Assembly (NCBI RefSeq): GCF_002252475.1
Contig: NZ_NNRK01000017.1
Span: 372,001-436,000, forward strand
Origin: Brucella rhizosphaerae
GTDB taxonomy: Bacteria; Pseudomonadota; Alphaproteobacteria; Rhizobiales; Rhizobiaceae
Reading direction: 5' to 3'
DNA: 64,000 nucleotides
In this document: positions 34,899-43,445 of the stretch, one piece after another
Numbering within the stretch: the stretch's first letter is position 1
Layout of the letters: every line of letters begins with the position of its first letter
The notes under the pieces: model-generated
Databases searched by the model: none
Seen by the model: only the letters and a program-made list of their open reading frames with translations
What the model was told of the DNA's origin: nothing
Made by a program: the position numbers and the translations under genes

Positions 34899-36143
34899 AT
34901 GCAGCAACAAGATGTCATCGTTCTGGGCGCAGGTATCGTCGGGGTTTCCGCAGCGCTACATCTACAGGCACGTGGCCGTTCAGTCGCACTGCTAGACAGA
35001 AATGAACCGGGGCAGGGCACAAGCTTTGGCAATGCCGGTCTTATCGAACGCTCAAGCGTTATTCCTTATTCATTCCCACAAGGTTTTGGTGCATTGCTGC
35101 GCTATGGCCTCAACCGTCGGTCCGACGTGCGCTATGACCCATTCTACGTGTCGCAAATCGCACGCTGGCTGTTCCAGTACTGGCGTGAATCTTCACCCGA
35201 ACGGTTGAAAATTGCAACAAACGCAATGCTGCCACTCATTGAAGCGAGTGTGCGGGAACATGATGTGCTGATCGCACAGGCCGGTTGCGAAAAACTTGTT
35301 CGTTCGCAGGGCTGGATCGAGGTCTTCCGTAACGAAACTGCGTTCAATGCAGCCGTGGAGCGTCTACCGCAGTTGCAGGCTTATAATCTCGCCTATGACG
35401 TGCTCGATTCCAATGCCCTGAAGCAGAAAGAGGCGACGCTTGGTGCTGTTTCAGGTGGCATTCATTGGCTTGACCCGAAGACTATCGTCAATCCCGGCGG
35501 CCTTGTACAAGCTTATGCCGATCTATTCTGCCAAAACAGTGGAACTTTTGTGCATGGCGATGCTGCCTCGCTCGTTGAGAGCGAAAATGGTTGGCAGGTC
35601 ACAACAGAACATGGCCAAATCTCGGCACGCGAGGTTGTAGTGGCTCTCGGTCCGCAATCAGGATTGATTGTCCAGAAATTCGGTTATGCAATCCCGCTTG
35701 GCATCAAGCGTGGTCATCATATGCATTTTGAAATGCAGGACGGCGCGCGACTTGGACATACTGTAGTCGATGAAGAAGCAGGTTACGTGCTTGCGCCGAT
35801 GGTGCAGGGCGTACGCCTTTCAACAGGTATCGAATTTGCTTCGCCAGATGCGCCTGCCAACTTCATTCAGCTCAAGCGAGCAGAAAAAGTAGCTCGCCGT
35901 CTTCTGCCGCAACTCGGTAATGCTGTGGAAACGACGCCATGGCTCGGCTTGCGTCCATGTCTGCCAGATATGCGCCCAGTGATCGGGCCGGCACCGCGCC
36001 ACAAAGGTCTGTGGTTTGACTTCGGTCATGCCCATCATGGTTTGACGCTTGGACCAGCCAGTGGCCGGTTGCTTGCTGAAATGATGACGGATGAGAAGAC
36101 TTTTACAGATCCGGCACCTTATTCAGCAAAACGTTTTCTATAA
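34899..36143 (+). CDS. FAD-dependent D-amino-acid dehydrogenase-like oxidoreductase (DadA/DAO family)
   Basis: A 414-residue flavoprotein. The FAD Rossmann motif is VLGAGIVGVSAALHLQARG (residues 7-25) with LLDRNEPGQGTSFGNAGLI. The C-terminal FAD contact region is LRPCLPDMRPVIGPAPRHKGLWFDFGHAHHGLTLGPASG. The layout matches the small subunit of D-amino-acid dehydrogenase, which deaminates D-amino acids to 2-oxo acids with transfer of electrons to the respiratory chain. It follows the amino-acid binding proteins after a terminator; a functional tie is plausible but not shown. Confidence 0.88.
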   Translation: MQQQDVIVLGAGIVGVSAALHLQARGRSVALLDRNEPGQGTSFGNAGLIERSSVIPYSFPQGFGALLRYGLNRRSDVRYDPFYVSQIARWLFQYWRESSPERLKIATNAMLPLIEASVREHDVLIAQAGCEKLVRSQGWIEVFRNETAFNAAVERLPQLQAYNLAYDVLDSNALKQKEATLGAVSGGIHWLDPKTIVNPGGLVQAYADLFCQNSGTFVHGDAASLVESENGWQVTTEHGQISAREVVVALGPQSGLIVQKFGYAIPLGIKRGHHMHFEMQDGARLGHTVVDEEAGYVLAPMVQGVRLSTGIEFASPDAPANFIQLKRAEKVARRLLPQLGNAVETTPWLGLRPCLPDMRPVIGPAPRHKGLWFDFGHAHHGLTLGPASGRLLAEMMTDEKTFTDPAPYSAKRFL

Positions 36144-36257
36144 GTGATTTCAAATTTCACGGAACGGCCTTGTCAGCAGCGATGAAGCAGGGGTATCAAT
36201 TTAACCCCGTCCAATCCGCGTTCTGCGGCCAAACTGATCCGGAAAAATCTCTTGAAA

Positions 36258-37295
36258 ATGAAAACTTTGGGCCGTACGGGCCTTAATGTAACTGAAATCT
36301 GCCTTGGCACCATGACATGGGGCGTGCAGAACACTGAAAACGATGCCCATCAGCAGCTGGATGTCGCCGTCGATGCTGGCGTCAACTTCATCGACACTGC
36401 CGAAGGCTATGCCATTCCGATGAGCCTGGAAAGCTACGGCAAAACTGAAGCCTATATCGGCAACTGGTTCAAAAAGTCCGGCAAGCGTGATCGTGTTATC
36501 CTGGCCAGCAAGATTGCTGGTGGCGGACGCCAGGAATGGATTCGCGGCGGTACAAAGCCAAGTCGCGCAAGCGTTGCTGAGGCAGTCAACGACAGTCTGA
36601 AGCGCCTCCAGACCGATTATATCGATCTTTATCAGATTCACTGGCCCTCGCGCCCACATTACCATTTCGGCCAAAGCTGGAGTTTTGATCCATCCAGGGT
36701 CGATCCGAAGGCGGAATCCGAACAAATTCACGACGTCCTTCTCGGCCTTGAAGATGCAGTTCGCGCAGGAAAAATCCGACATGTCGGCCTTTCCAACGAA
36801 ACAGCCTGGGGCACGATGCAATGGCTGAAAATTGCTGAAGAGCACAAGCTGCCGCGTGTGGCATCAATCCAGAATGAATATGGTCTGCTCCAGCGCCAGT
36901 TTGATTTCGATCTGGCAGAAGTCTCGCTGTTTGAAGACGTTGGTTTGCTCGCCTATTCAACACTTGCTGCTGGCGTTCTGACCGGAAAATATCTCGGCGG
37001 AAAAATCCCGGAAGGCTCGCGTGCTTCCGTTACTGATGGTGGGCTGTGGCGCGATAATTCCCATTCAGAGCCGGCCATTCGCGCTTATATTGATGTCGCA
37101 AAAAAGCATGGTCTTGATATTGCGCAGATGGCAATCGCTTTCTCGCTGACGCGCCCCTTCATGACTTCAGTTATCATTGGCGCGACAACAGTGGAACAGC
37201 TCAAAATCGATATCGCTGCGAGTGAAGTGAAACTTTCGGACGAAATTCTGGCAGACATTGAAAAAGTCTACCGTAACTACCCCCGTCCGCTTTGA
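36258..37295 (+). CDS. Aldo/keto reductase, Tas-like
   Basis: A 345-residue TIM-barrel NADPH reductase. Family motifs are GLNVTEICLGTMTWGVQNTE, DAGVNFIDTAEGY (Asp/Tyr of the active site), SLKRLQTDYIDLYQIHW and GKIRHVGLSNETAWG. The overall pattern and length resemble E. coli Tas. The substrate is unknown. ATG at 36258 was used; a TTG at 36252 has slightly better spacing to GGAAAAA. The gene is probably monocistronic and ends at a convergent hairpin. Confidence 0.9.
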   Translation: MKTLGRTGLNVTEICLGTMTWGVQNTENDAHQQLDVAVDAGVNFIDTAEGYAIPMSLESYGKTEAYIGNWFKKSGKRDRVILASKIAGGGRQEWIRGGTKPSRASVAEAVNDSLKRLQTDYIDLYQIHWPSRPHYHFGQSWSFDPSRVDPKAESEQIHDVLLGLEDAVRAGKIRHVGLSNETAWGTMQWLKIAEEHKLPRVASIQNEYGLLQRQFDFDLAEVSLFEDVGLLAYSTLAAGVLTGKYLGGKIPEGSRASVTDGGLWRDNSHSEPAIRAYIDVAKKHGLDIAQMAIAFSLTRPFMTSVIIGATTVEQLKIDIAASEVKLSDEILADIEKVYRNYPRPL

Positions 37296-37306
37296 TACAT
37301 TACTTG

Positions 37307-37333
37307 GCCAGCCGCATTTGTGATGTGGCTGGC
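37307..37333. terminator. Convergent hairpin between the Tas-like and CPDase-like genes
   Basis: GCCAGCCGCAT (37307-37317) pairs with ATGTGGCTGGC (37323-37333), one G-T pair. It ends exactly at the stop codon of the minus-strand gene. No T-run is present, so the class of terminator is uncertain. Confidence 0.5.
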
Positions 37334-37852
37334 TCAACCCTTTAGATAAATCTCGTGTTTGACATGCCATTCGTCAATCGGCGTATCGCTGGATGAACTC
37401 ACAATCACCAGCCGGTCAAACCGCAGCTTTCGCCCAGAAAGTTCTTTGGCAAGACGCAATATTTCAGCTTGTTTAAGGGTCGTTTCTTCCACACCATAGG
37501 CAAGCGAGACGTGCGGTAAGAAGCTCTGCAAGCTGGCTTCACTCGATATTTCAAGAGAGTCCTGCTTAATCCGCATGAGTGCCGGTGCTTTTTCAAGCGC
37601 TGCATAGAACGAGCGGAAATAGGCTTCGCTGCCGATAACATTATCAATTGCAAGCTCCAGCGGCTTGCGCCCAATCGCAAGGCTGATCACCTGTGGCAGT
37701 AGTTCCTCTGCTGAACAGTTCATGTCAGGGACGAGCGTTGCATGCGGTTCGAACACAGGCGAATTGAAGCGCTGGCTTAAATCCCGGACAATTTCTTCAA
37801 AAAACTTAAGATCGTCATGTGCGGGGCGCAGCCATATGGAATGATTAGACAT
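37334..37852 (-). CDS. Cyclic-phosphodiesterase-like 2H-family protein
   Basis: A 172-residue cytoplasmic protein of the 2H phosphoesterase superfamily. The two catalytic motifs are His37-x-Thr39 (EPHATLV) and His114-x-Ser116 (LPHVSLAYG). The opening SIWLRPAHDDLKFFEEIV and the spacing of motifs match the CPDase group (plant/yeast 1'',2''-cyclic-phosphodiesterase type), which opens cyclic phosphates of nucleosides or ADP-ribose. Its ATG directly follows the stop of the LacI gene, so it is the last gene of the ABC importer operon. A role in processing an imported cyclic or esterified phosphate is inference. Confidence 0.85.
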   Translation of the reverse strand: MSNHSIWLRPAHDDLKFFEEIVRDLSQRFNSPVFEPHATLVPDMNCSAEELLPQVISLAIGRKPLELAIDNVIGSEAYFRSFYAALEKAPALMRIKQDSLEISSEASLQSFLPHVSLAYGVEETTLKQAEILRLAKELSGRKLRFDRLVIVSSSSDTPIDEWHVKHEIYLKG

Positions 37853-38926
37853 TCAGGATTTGCTTCCGTTGACAGTATTATCAGTTTTAAGCGGCCGCAC
37901 ACTGCCGCGCAGGATCAGCGGTGTATCAATCATCACCATTTGTGGCGGTGTATTGGGTGCACTCTGCCGTTCATCAAGCAGACGAATAATCTCAGCTGAG
38001 AGGCGTTCGGCATTCTGGTCGAACGTCGTGAGCCTATAGGCTCCCCACCGGGCTTCAGTGACATTGTCGAAGCCGATTACTGAAAGGTCGTTCGGTATGG
38101 AGAGATTGAAGACATCACGCGCGCAGTCGATCAACCCGAATGCCATGAGATCGTTGACGCAGAACACAGCTTCAACACGGTCACGCTCGCTTAAAAGCAG
38201 CGATGCAGCGGCAAAACCACCATCATAATCTGTCAATTCGCCACGCTGAACGCTGACATCGAGACCAAGACTATTGGCGCGTGCGATGTAAGCCTCTTCG
38301 CGTTCCAGTAGATTGGGACTACGGACATTGGAGGTGACCAGCCCCAGCCGCTTCATGCCACGCGCAGCAAACACGTCCACTGCGGTTTCTGCAGCTTGCC
38401 GGTTGTTGATCCGGATATGATCGGGACCGTCCTCGTTACGTCCAACGACGATCAATGTATGTCCGTTGCGTTGTGCCAGTTCAACAAACGATGATGATGG
38501 CATACCGGAAAGGACAACTGTGGCTTCTGCACGATAGCGGAGAAGTGTTTGATGTGCGGCCGAAAGATTTTCGCCGTGCTGTCCCGTGGGAATCAGTACG
38601 GGCACACTACCACGTGCCGTCAGCCTGCGCGAAAGTGCTGCAATCTGACGTGAGCGGAAGGGGCTCGCCGGATCAGCAGCAATCATGCCGACAATACGGC
38701 TACGCTTGGCAAGCAGGCCACGCGCAAGATCGTTGACCTGATAGCCGAGCTTTTCGGCTGCCTTCAGCACCTTTTCACGCGTGGAAGGTGACACACTGGC
38801 ACCGGGCGTAAAGGTTCGAGACACGGCAGAGCGAGATACGCCAGCTTCTAATGCAACTTCGTGGGCGCTGATGAAACGCGGCAGATGTTCTGAAAACTCA
38901 TCCTGAACGTGATCATTATCAGCCAT
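37853..38926 (-). CDS. LacI-family transcriptional regulator
   Basis: A 357-residue repressor. The N-terminal HTH and hinge are intact (ISAHEVALEAGVSRSAVSRTFTPGASVSPSTREKVLKAAEKLGY, residues about 19-62), followed by the periplasmic-binding-protein-like domain with FCVNDLMAFGLIDCARD and SVIGFDNVTEARW. It is embedded in the transporter operon, two bases after the second permease. Three TGCAC-type palindromes upstream of the operon fit a LacI operator and it is the natural candidate to bind them. Confidence 0.93.
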   Translation of the reverse strand: MADNDHVQDEFSEHLPRFISAHEVALEAGVSRSAVSRTFTPGASVSPSTREKVLKAAEKLGYQVNDLARGLLAKRSRIVGMIAADPASPFRSRQIAALSRRLTARGSVPVLIPTGQHGENLSAAHQTLLRYRAEATVVLSGMPSSSFVELAQRNGHTLIVVGRNEDGPDHIRINNRQAAETAVDVFAARGMKRLGLVTSNVRSPNLLEREEAYIARANSLGLDVSVQRGELTDYDGGFAAASLLLSERDRVEAVFCVNDLMAFGLIDCARDVFNLSIPNDLSVIGFDNVTEARWGAYRLTTFDQNAERLSAEIIRLLDERQSAPNTPPQMVMIDTPLILRGSVRPLKTDNTVNGSKS

Positions 38927-38928
38927 TG

Positions 38929-39741
38929 CTATCGACCCACTTTGGAAAGCACATCTGCTCTCAGGAAACGTTCAACCACGAACATGAAGGCAATTGACGG
39001 CACCAGCAGGATCAATGCGCTGATCGATGCAATCTGGTAATTGCCACCAGAACTCGCTGTATAAAGCATGAGCGGTAAGGTTGTAATGTCGGGAGCACCC
39101 ACAAAATATGTCCCGGTGAATTCATCAAGTGATTCAAGGAACACAAAGATTGCACTAGCCAGAAGACCGGGTGCGGCAATGGGCATGGTGATGTGGAAAA
39201 ACGTCTTCATGGCAGATGCACCCATGGAACGCGCTGCTTCTTCCAACTCGCGGTCAATCGCAGAGAAGGCAGCGGTCGCGATCCATACCGCATAAACGAG
39301 ACCGTGGGTCACATGCACCAACACTACGCCCGTAATCGTGCCATTGAGCCGTAGCGTATAAAACATCTGCGCGATGTTTACATAGATAGGCAAGTTCGGA
39401 AATGCCTGCGGGATCAGCAAGATCAATAGAACCAGTCCGCGAAATGGCAGCTTCAGTCGTGCAAGCGCATAGCCCGCTGGAATTGCGAGGCCAAGTGAGA
39501 CAACTACTGTCAGACTTGCGATAACCACACTGGTTCCGAGCGAAGAAAGCGCATTGCCCCGCGCCGAAAAGACGTTTGCCCAAAAGGAAAAACCATACTG
39601 GATTGGCAGCGTATGCGGGAAGTACCAGCGTTCGGCTACTGCCCAAAGAAGCAGATTGGCGAGCGGCCCGAAGATAGCGAAAGCCAGCAAACCAAGCACG
39701 ATGCCGCGCGGTATCCAGCGCCAGTCAAATGTGGTGTTCAT
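38929..39741 (-). CDS. ABC transporter permease (second), unknown substrate
   Basis: A 270-residue binding-protein-dependent permease with about six membrane segments and EAA loop LEEAARSMGASAMKTFFHITMPIAAPG. It resembles PotC/UgpE-type inner-membrane subunits. The ATG at 39741 overlaps the stop of the preceding permease by one base (TGATG), and GGAG stands 9 bases upstream. It works with the permease at 39741-40562 and the ATPase at 42086. Confidence 0.92.
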   Translation of the reverse strand: MNTTFDWRWIPRGIVLGLLAFAIFGPLANLLLWAVAERWYFPHTLPIQYGFSFWANVFSARGNALSSLGTSVVIASLTVVVSLGLAIPAGYALARLKLPFRGLVLLILLIPQAFPNLPIYVNIAQMFYTLRLNGTITGVVLVHVTHGLVYAVWIATAAFSAIDRELEEAARSMGASAMKTFFHITMPIAAPGLLASAIFVFLESLDEFTGTYFVGAPDITTLPLMLYTASSGGNYQIASISALILLVPSIAFMFVVERFLRADVLSKVGR

Positions 39742-40562
39742 CAGCCGTGCTCCTTCATGGTCTGTCTGAGATAAATCCATGCAACCAGACTGGTCATCAG
39801 GAGCGAGATAGTGCCGAGTGCATTGGCAACGCCGTAATCGCCATAAGCATTGATACGGAAAGCCATATTGGCGGTGATCATTGTTGGAGATTGCGCATTG
39901 ATCATGAGCGGCACGGAGAGCACCGACATCATGGTAACAAAGCTTAGGATCAGACCCACAAGCAACGTCGGGCGGACCTGTGGGAGCACGATTTCAATCA
40001 GAATGCGCAGGCGTCCGGCGCCGAGATTACGCGCTGATTCAATCGTGCTGCGATCAATCGATGCCATTGCGCCAGCCAGCAGCAATGTAACAAACGGTGT
40101 CTGTTTCCAGACAAATGCAATGACGATGCCGCGCCAGTCGAGAAAGCTCATGGCTTGAAGCGGTGTCAGAACGCCGCTTTCAATCAGCAGGCTGTTCATC
40201 AGCCCATTTTTGGCGAGAAATGTGCGCAATATCTGGCCAACGACGATGAAAGGAATAAACAGCGGCCAGCGATAGAGCCAGCGCAGAACGGTAACGGCAC
40301 GCTGATTGGAGCCAAGCGTCAGATAGCCGCCGATAGCGATTGCGAAAAGGGCGATCAGTGCAGAGGAGAGGGTGACAATCACAATGGTGAACAGCATATC
40401 GCTTGAATAAAGCTCGAATGCTTTTGTAAAATTGCCGAAGCCCCAGTCTTCACCAACATGAAACGCCCCGGTTATCGAGCCAAACAGCGGCACGATGAAC
40501 AGAAACAGCACGATGGCAAGCGCTGGAGCAACCAGCAGAAAACCCGTCATTCTCTGCGACAT
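39741..40562 (-). CDS. ABC transporter permease (first), unknown substrate
   Basis: A 273-residue PotB-like permease with about six membrane segments and EAA loop ESARNLGAGRLRILIEIVLPQVRP. It begins with a short cytoplasmic leader and a hydrophobic helix (GFLLVAPALAIVLFLFIVPLFG). It is separated from the binding-protein gene by 168 bases that hold a degenerate repeat at 40648. Confidence 0.92.
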   Translation of the reverse strand: MSQRMTGFLLVAPALAIVLFLFIVPLFGSITGAFHVGEDWGFGNFTKAFELYSSDMLFTIVIVTLSSALIALFAIAIGGYLTLGSNQRAVTVLRWLYRWPLFIPFIVVGQILRTFLAKNGLMNSLLIESGVLTPLQAMSFLDWRGIVIAFVWKQTPFVTLLLAGAMASIDRSTIESARNLGAGRLRILIEIVLPQVRPTLLVGLILSFVTMMSVLSVPLMINAQSPTMITANMAFRINAYGDYGVANALGTISLLMTSLVAWIYLRQTMKEHG

Positions 40563-40647
40563 GGATATTCCCCGACTTTATGAAGTACAGCACAATCTGA
40601 TCAGAGTGAACCGAAGATCGGTGAGATTATGCTTAAATTATATAAGG

Positions 40648-40680
40648 TTAGAGCGTCTGTCTGATTTAACCAGATCAGAA
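40648..40680. repeat. Degenerate copy of the AGAGCG...CAGATC palindrome
   Basis: TTAGAGCGTCTGTCTGAT followed by CAGATCAGAA resembles the left half and centre of the element at 17833-17872 but lacks the right GCGCTCT arm. It lies between the binding-protein and permease genes of the importer operon. Confidence 0.4.
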
Positions 40681-40730
40681 TTTACTATAGAAACCGGATA
40701 CGCTTTGTACGCACCCGGCCTATATTTTTA

Positions 40731-41864
40731 TCAGTTACCAACCTGACGTTCATAGGCTTCCAGGATCGCGGTGTTGTATGGTGCGATCGGGAAAGGCTTG
40801 CCGTAATTAGCCAGATCTTCAGGCGAGATGTCCGTGAAGAGCTTGTTCCACGTATCAGCATCAAGTTCTGCCTTGACGTGATCGGCATCAATGCCCGGAT
40901 ACCAGTTAAAGCGCTTTACGATGCCCTCGGCCTGAACTTTTGGGCTGGTTGCCAGCGCCACGAACTTTTCTGCAAGTTCCTTGTTGGCGCTTTTTTCCGG
41001 GATCACATAATGCATCGGCTGGCCGGGCATACCTGGTGACGGCAGAACCAGCTTCATTTCCGGAGGAAGCTGACCATTGGCCTTCCATGAATAGAACATA
41101 TCAACCCAGACCGGGCCCATGGCGATTTCGCCGCGGCTCAACATGTCGAGCGTACCGGCATTGCCCGGCGTCAGGGTTGCGTTGGTGGTGAAATCCTTGA
41201 GCGACGCAAATGCCTTGTCCCAATTCTTGGCTTCGCCTTCTTCAAACGGACCTTTCATGAGCTTGTCGGCGTCGCCGCCATACGCATAAATCCAGCCCAT
41301 GACGAAGCTAACACCGGACGCGCCACCCTTGATGCCGTTATAGCCGAACTGCTTCGGGTTTTCCTTGGCCCAAGTGACCAATTCGTCATAGCTTTTTGGC
41401 GGATTGGCAACGAGCGCAGGATTATAGGCGAGCGCGGTCTGGCTGTTGAACATCGGCATGACATAGCCGTCAACATTGGTGCCAAGCGCCATCTTGGCGT
41501 TACCACGGGTCACAAGCTTGCCGCTGTCGATCTTGCTGCGATAGTTTTCGAGAAACTTCTTTTCAACCATCGGGCCAGCAAATTTCTCGTGGACCACGGC
41601 AACGTCTGCGTCCCACTTTTCAACACCCGCCTTGGATTGCGCTTCAAAGCGTTCGAGTATCTTCTGCGAACCTGCATCGCCCGGACCAGTGCCGACAACG
41701 CGGACCGTTGTGCCCGGGTTTTCCTTCTCGAAAAGTGGGCCAAGATATTCATTCACGTAATCGACCATGTTCTGGTCGCCCGCAGTCAGCACAGTCAGTT
41801 CGCTGGCTGCAGCAGGCGACGCTGTCAGACCAAGGACGAGAGCTGTTTTCAGGATCGTCTTCAT
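40731..41864 (-). CDS. ABC transporter substrate-binding protein, family 1, unknown ligand
   Basis: A 377-residue periplasmic binding protein with signal peptide ending SPAAA-S. The start of the mature part (ELTVLTAGDQNMVDYVNEYLGPLFEKENPGTTVRVVGTGPGD) and GPVWVDMFYSWKANGQLPPEM match the iron/thiamine/polyamine/phosphonate-type class-1 proteins, but I do not recognise a specific ligand class. The ATG at 41864 follows CAGGA; an upstream frame to 41981 lacks a signal peptide at its start. Its promoter region carries a TATAAT and a TGCAC palindrome. Confidence 0.9.
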   Translation of the reverse strand: MKTILKTALVLGLTASPAAASELTVLTAGDQNMVDYVNEYLGPLFEKENPGTTVRVVGTGPGDAGSQKILERFEAQSKAGVEKWDADVAVVHEKFAGPMVEKKFLENYRSKIDSGKLVTRGNAKMALGTNVDGYVMPMFNSQTALAYNPALVANPPKSYDELVTWAKENPKQFGYNGIKGGASGVSFVMGWIYAYGGDADKLMKGPFEEGEAKNWDKAFASLKDFTTNATLTPGNAGTLDMLSRGEIAMGPVWVDMFYSWKANGQLPPEMKLVLPSPGMPGQPMHYVIPEKSANKELAEKFVALATSPKVQAEGIVKRFNWYPGIDADHVKAELDADTWNKLFTDISPEDLANYGKPFPIAPYNTAILEAYERQVGN

Positions 41865-42034
41865 CGAATAATTCCTGCTTCTGCATCCGCTTTGCGGATG
41901 ATTGAGACGGTTGGATATTGGATATCCGGTGATGTGTGATCGGGAATTCTTATGCGGCTGCGGACGTTTGAAGGCCCGCAATGCTGTGGTGAGCAGTTGG
42001 TACTGCCAGGATCCATCTTCGTTGCAGTTTTTTT

Positions 42035-42056
42035 ATGATGCACACCTGTGCACCAT
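42035..42056. promoter_or_regulatory. LacI-type operator 1 (TGCACACCTGTGCA)
   Basis: TGCACA-CC-TGTGCA (42039-42052) is a perfect 6-bp-arm palindrome, extended to ATG/CAT on both sides with one mismatch. It lies five bases downstream (minus strand) of TATAAT at 42058, where a repressor would block transcription of the binding-protein gene. Confidence 0.65.
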
Positions 42057-42057
42057 G

Positions 42058-42063
42058 ATTATA
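42058..42063 (-). promoter_or_regulatory. -10 box (TATAAT) for the binding-protein gene
   Basis: Reads TATAAT on the minus strand, about 195 bases before the start codon at 41864. No good -35 is seen at 17 bases, which fits an activator-dependent or weak promoter. The long leader between here and the start contains no other gene. Confidence 0.45.
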
Positions 42064-42085
42064 CCTGCCGCTATGATTGATCAGA

Positions 42086-43159
42086 TCACTTGTCGAACAG
42101 GAATAGAGCCTGTTCGGGAATGCGGATTTCGACCTGTGAACCGGGCTGGTGACTTTCCGGCGCATCGACCAGAAGGTGCCTGCCGCCGACACTGACCATG
42201 TGTCGCCAAAGGCCACCCGGATAGCTGGTCTGATCGACTGTTCCGGACAAGACGAGTTCAGGTGTTGTGGCGGAATTAGGCGTTCCAGGCGCTGCGAGTT
42301 TTGCAGCTTCACTGCGAAAACGTGCTGTCGCGATGCCATCTGACAAATTGCGGCGACCGGCCGGAATTGTGCTCGCCTTGTTATGGGACCCGGCGGCAAT
42401 CTCAATACGGTCAGCTTTGACTGTCACTGGCAGCTCAATGAGGTTTTCGGCCCCCATGAAAGCTGCAACAAAATCCGAGGCCGGATGATTATAGACTTCT
42501 TCCGGTTTGCCAGCTTGTGCCACTTCGCCATTGTTGAGAATGACGATGCGATCTGCCATGACCATCGCTTCTTCGCGATCATGAGTGACGTGGACAGCGG
42601 TGATACCAAGCCGACGCTGCAAAGCGCTGATCTCATGACGAACCGACAAGCGAATACGGGCATCAAGATTGGAAAGAGGCTCATCGAGCAACAGAATATC
42701 GGGTTCAATGGCCAATGCGCGACCAAGTGCTACACGCTGGCGCTGACCACCAGAAAGGGCGGCTGGTTTACGATCCAGGAGGGCATCAAGCCCCAGAAGA
42801 CGTGCCACTTCCTGAACCTTTTGACGAGTTTTGTCCTTTGACGTGCCACGAATACGCAGACCATATCCAATATTCTGCGCTACAGTCATATGCGGCCAGA
42901 GCGCATAGGATTGAAAAACCAGAGCCATTCCGCGCTTATCAGGCGGAAGGCGAGTGACATCTTTGCCACCAACGCGGATCGCGCCATCGCTGGGCGTATT
43001 GAAGCCCGCAATTGCACGTAGCAATGTGGTCTTGCCGCAGCCCGAAGAGCCAAGCAGCGCTACGAACTCACCTTTCCTGACCGAAAGGTCTACACCTTTA
43101 AGAATCTCATTATTGCCATAACGAACGCGTGCATCCGCTACCTCCAAAAACGCAGGCAT
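42086..43159 (-). CDS. ABC transporter ATP-binding protein (PotA/UgpC class)
   Basis: A 357-residue ATPase. Walker A is GSSGCGKTT, the Q-loop FQSYALWPHMTV, the signature LSGGQRQR and Walker [21 protein letters not shown]-terminal TOBE region (from about 260) is present. The ATG at 43159 follows GGGGAGG; the longer frame to 43231 has no ribosome site and runs over the operator at 43202. It stands upstream of the binding-protein gene with a 220-base gap and its own promoter, and is the only ATPase near the two permeases. Confidence 0.9.
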   Translation of the reverse strand: MPAFLEVADARVRYGNNEILKGVDLSVRKGEFVALLGSSGCGKTTLLRAIAGFNTPSDGAIRVGGKDVTRLPPDKRGMALVFQSYALWPHMTVAQNIGYGLRIRGTSKDKTRQKVQEVARLLGLDALLDRKPAALSGGQRQRVALGRALAIEPDILLLDEPLSNLDARIRLSVRHEISALQRRLGITAVHVTHDREEAMVMADRIVILNNGEVAQAGKPEEVYNHPASDFVAAFMGAENLIELPVTVKADRIEIAAGSHNKASTIPAGRRNLSDGIATARFRSEAAKLAAPGTPNSATTPELVLSGTVDQTSYPGGLWRHMVSVGGRHLLVDAPESHQPGSQVEIRIPEQALFLFDK

Positions 43160-43201
43160 TTGCGTATCCTCCCCAGGATCGACGGCCGGTTTTATTTTTT
43201 C

Positions 43202-43215
43202 TGCACAGCCGTGCA
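43202..43215. promoter_or_regulatory. LacI-type operator 3 (TGCACAGCCGTGCA)
   Basis: TGCACAGCCGTGCA agrees at 12 of 14 positions with the reverse complement of operator 1. It lies 43 bases before the ATPase start codon, where the promoter must be. Confidence 0.6.
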
Positions 43216-43351
43216 ATCGAGATTGAAGCATTTTTATTTTACCTCGACAAGCAACAAATTGTATTGCGCTGGAAAATCGTGAACGGCGTTTATGGGCCGC
43301 CCGTTGATATGGTTATCTAACGAGGTTTTATAACAGTCGTATGACTGGAGC

Positions 43352-43365
43352 TGCGCAGGTGTGCA
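43352..43365. promoter_or_regulatory. LacI-type operator 2 (TGCGCAGGTGTGCA)
   Basis: TGCGCAGGTGTGCA differs from the reverse complement of operator 1 at a single base. It lies 150 bases upstream of operator 3 (start to start), a distance that would allow looping between two bound LacI-type dimers. Confidence 0.55.
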
Positions 43366-43445
43366 AAAACGTGGACAGCTTTGCAAAGCTGTCCACGCTG
43401 CACGCAAGCTGTTCCGACACGAAGGACAGCCTACAAGTAATTCAT

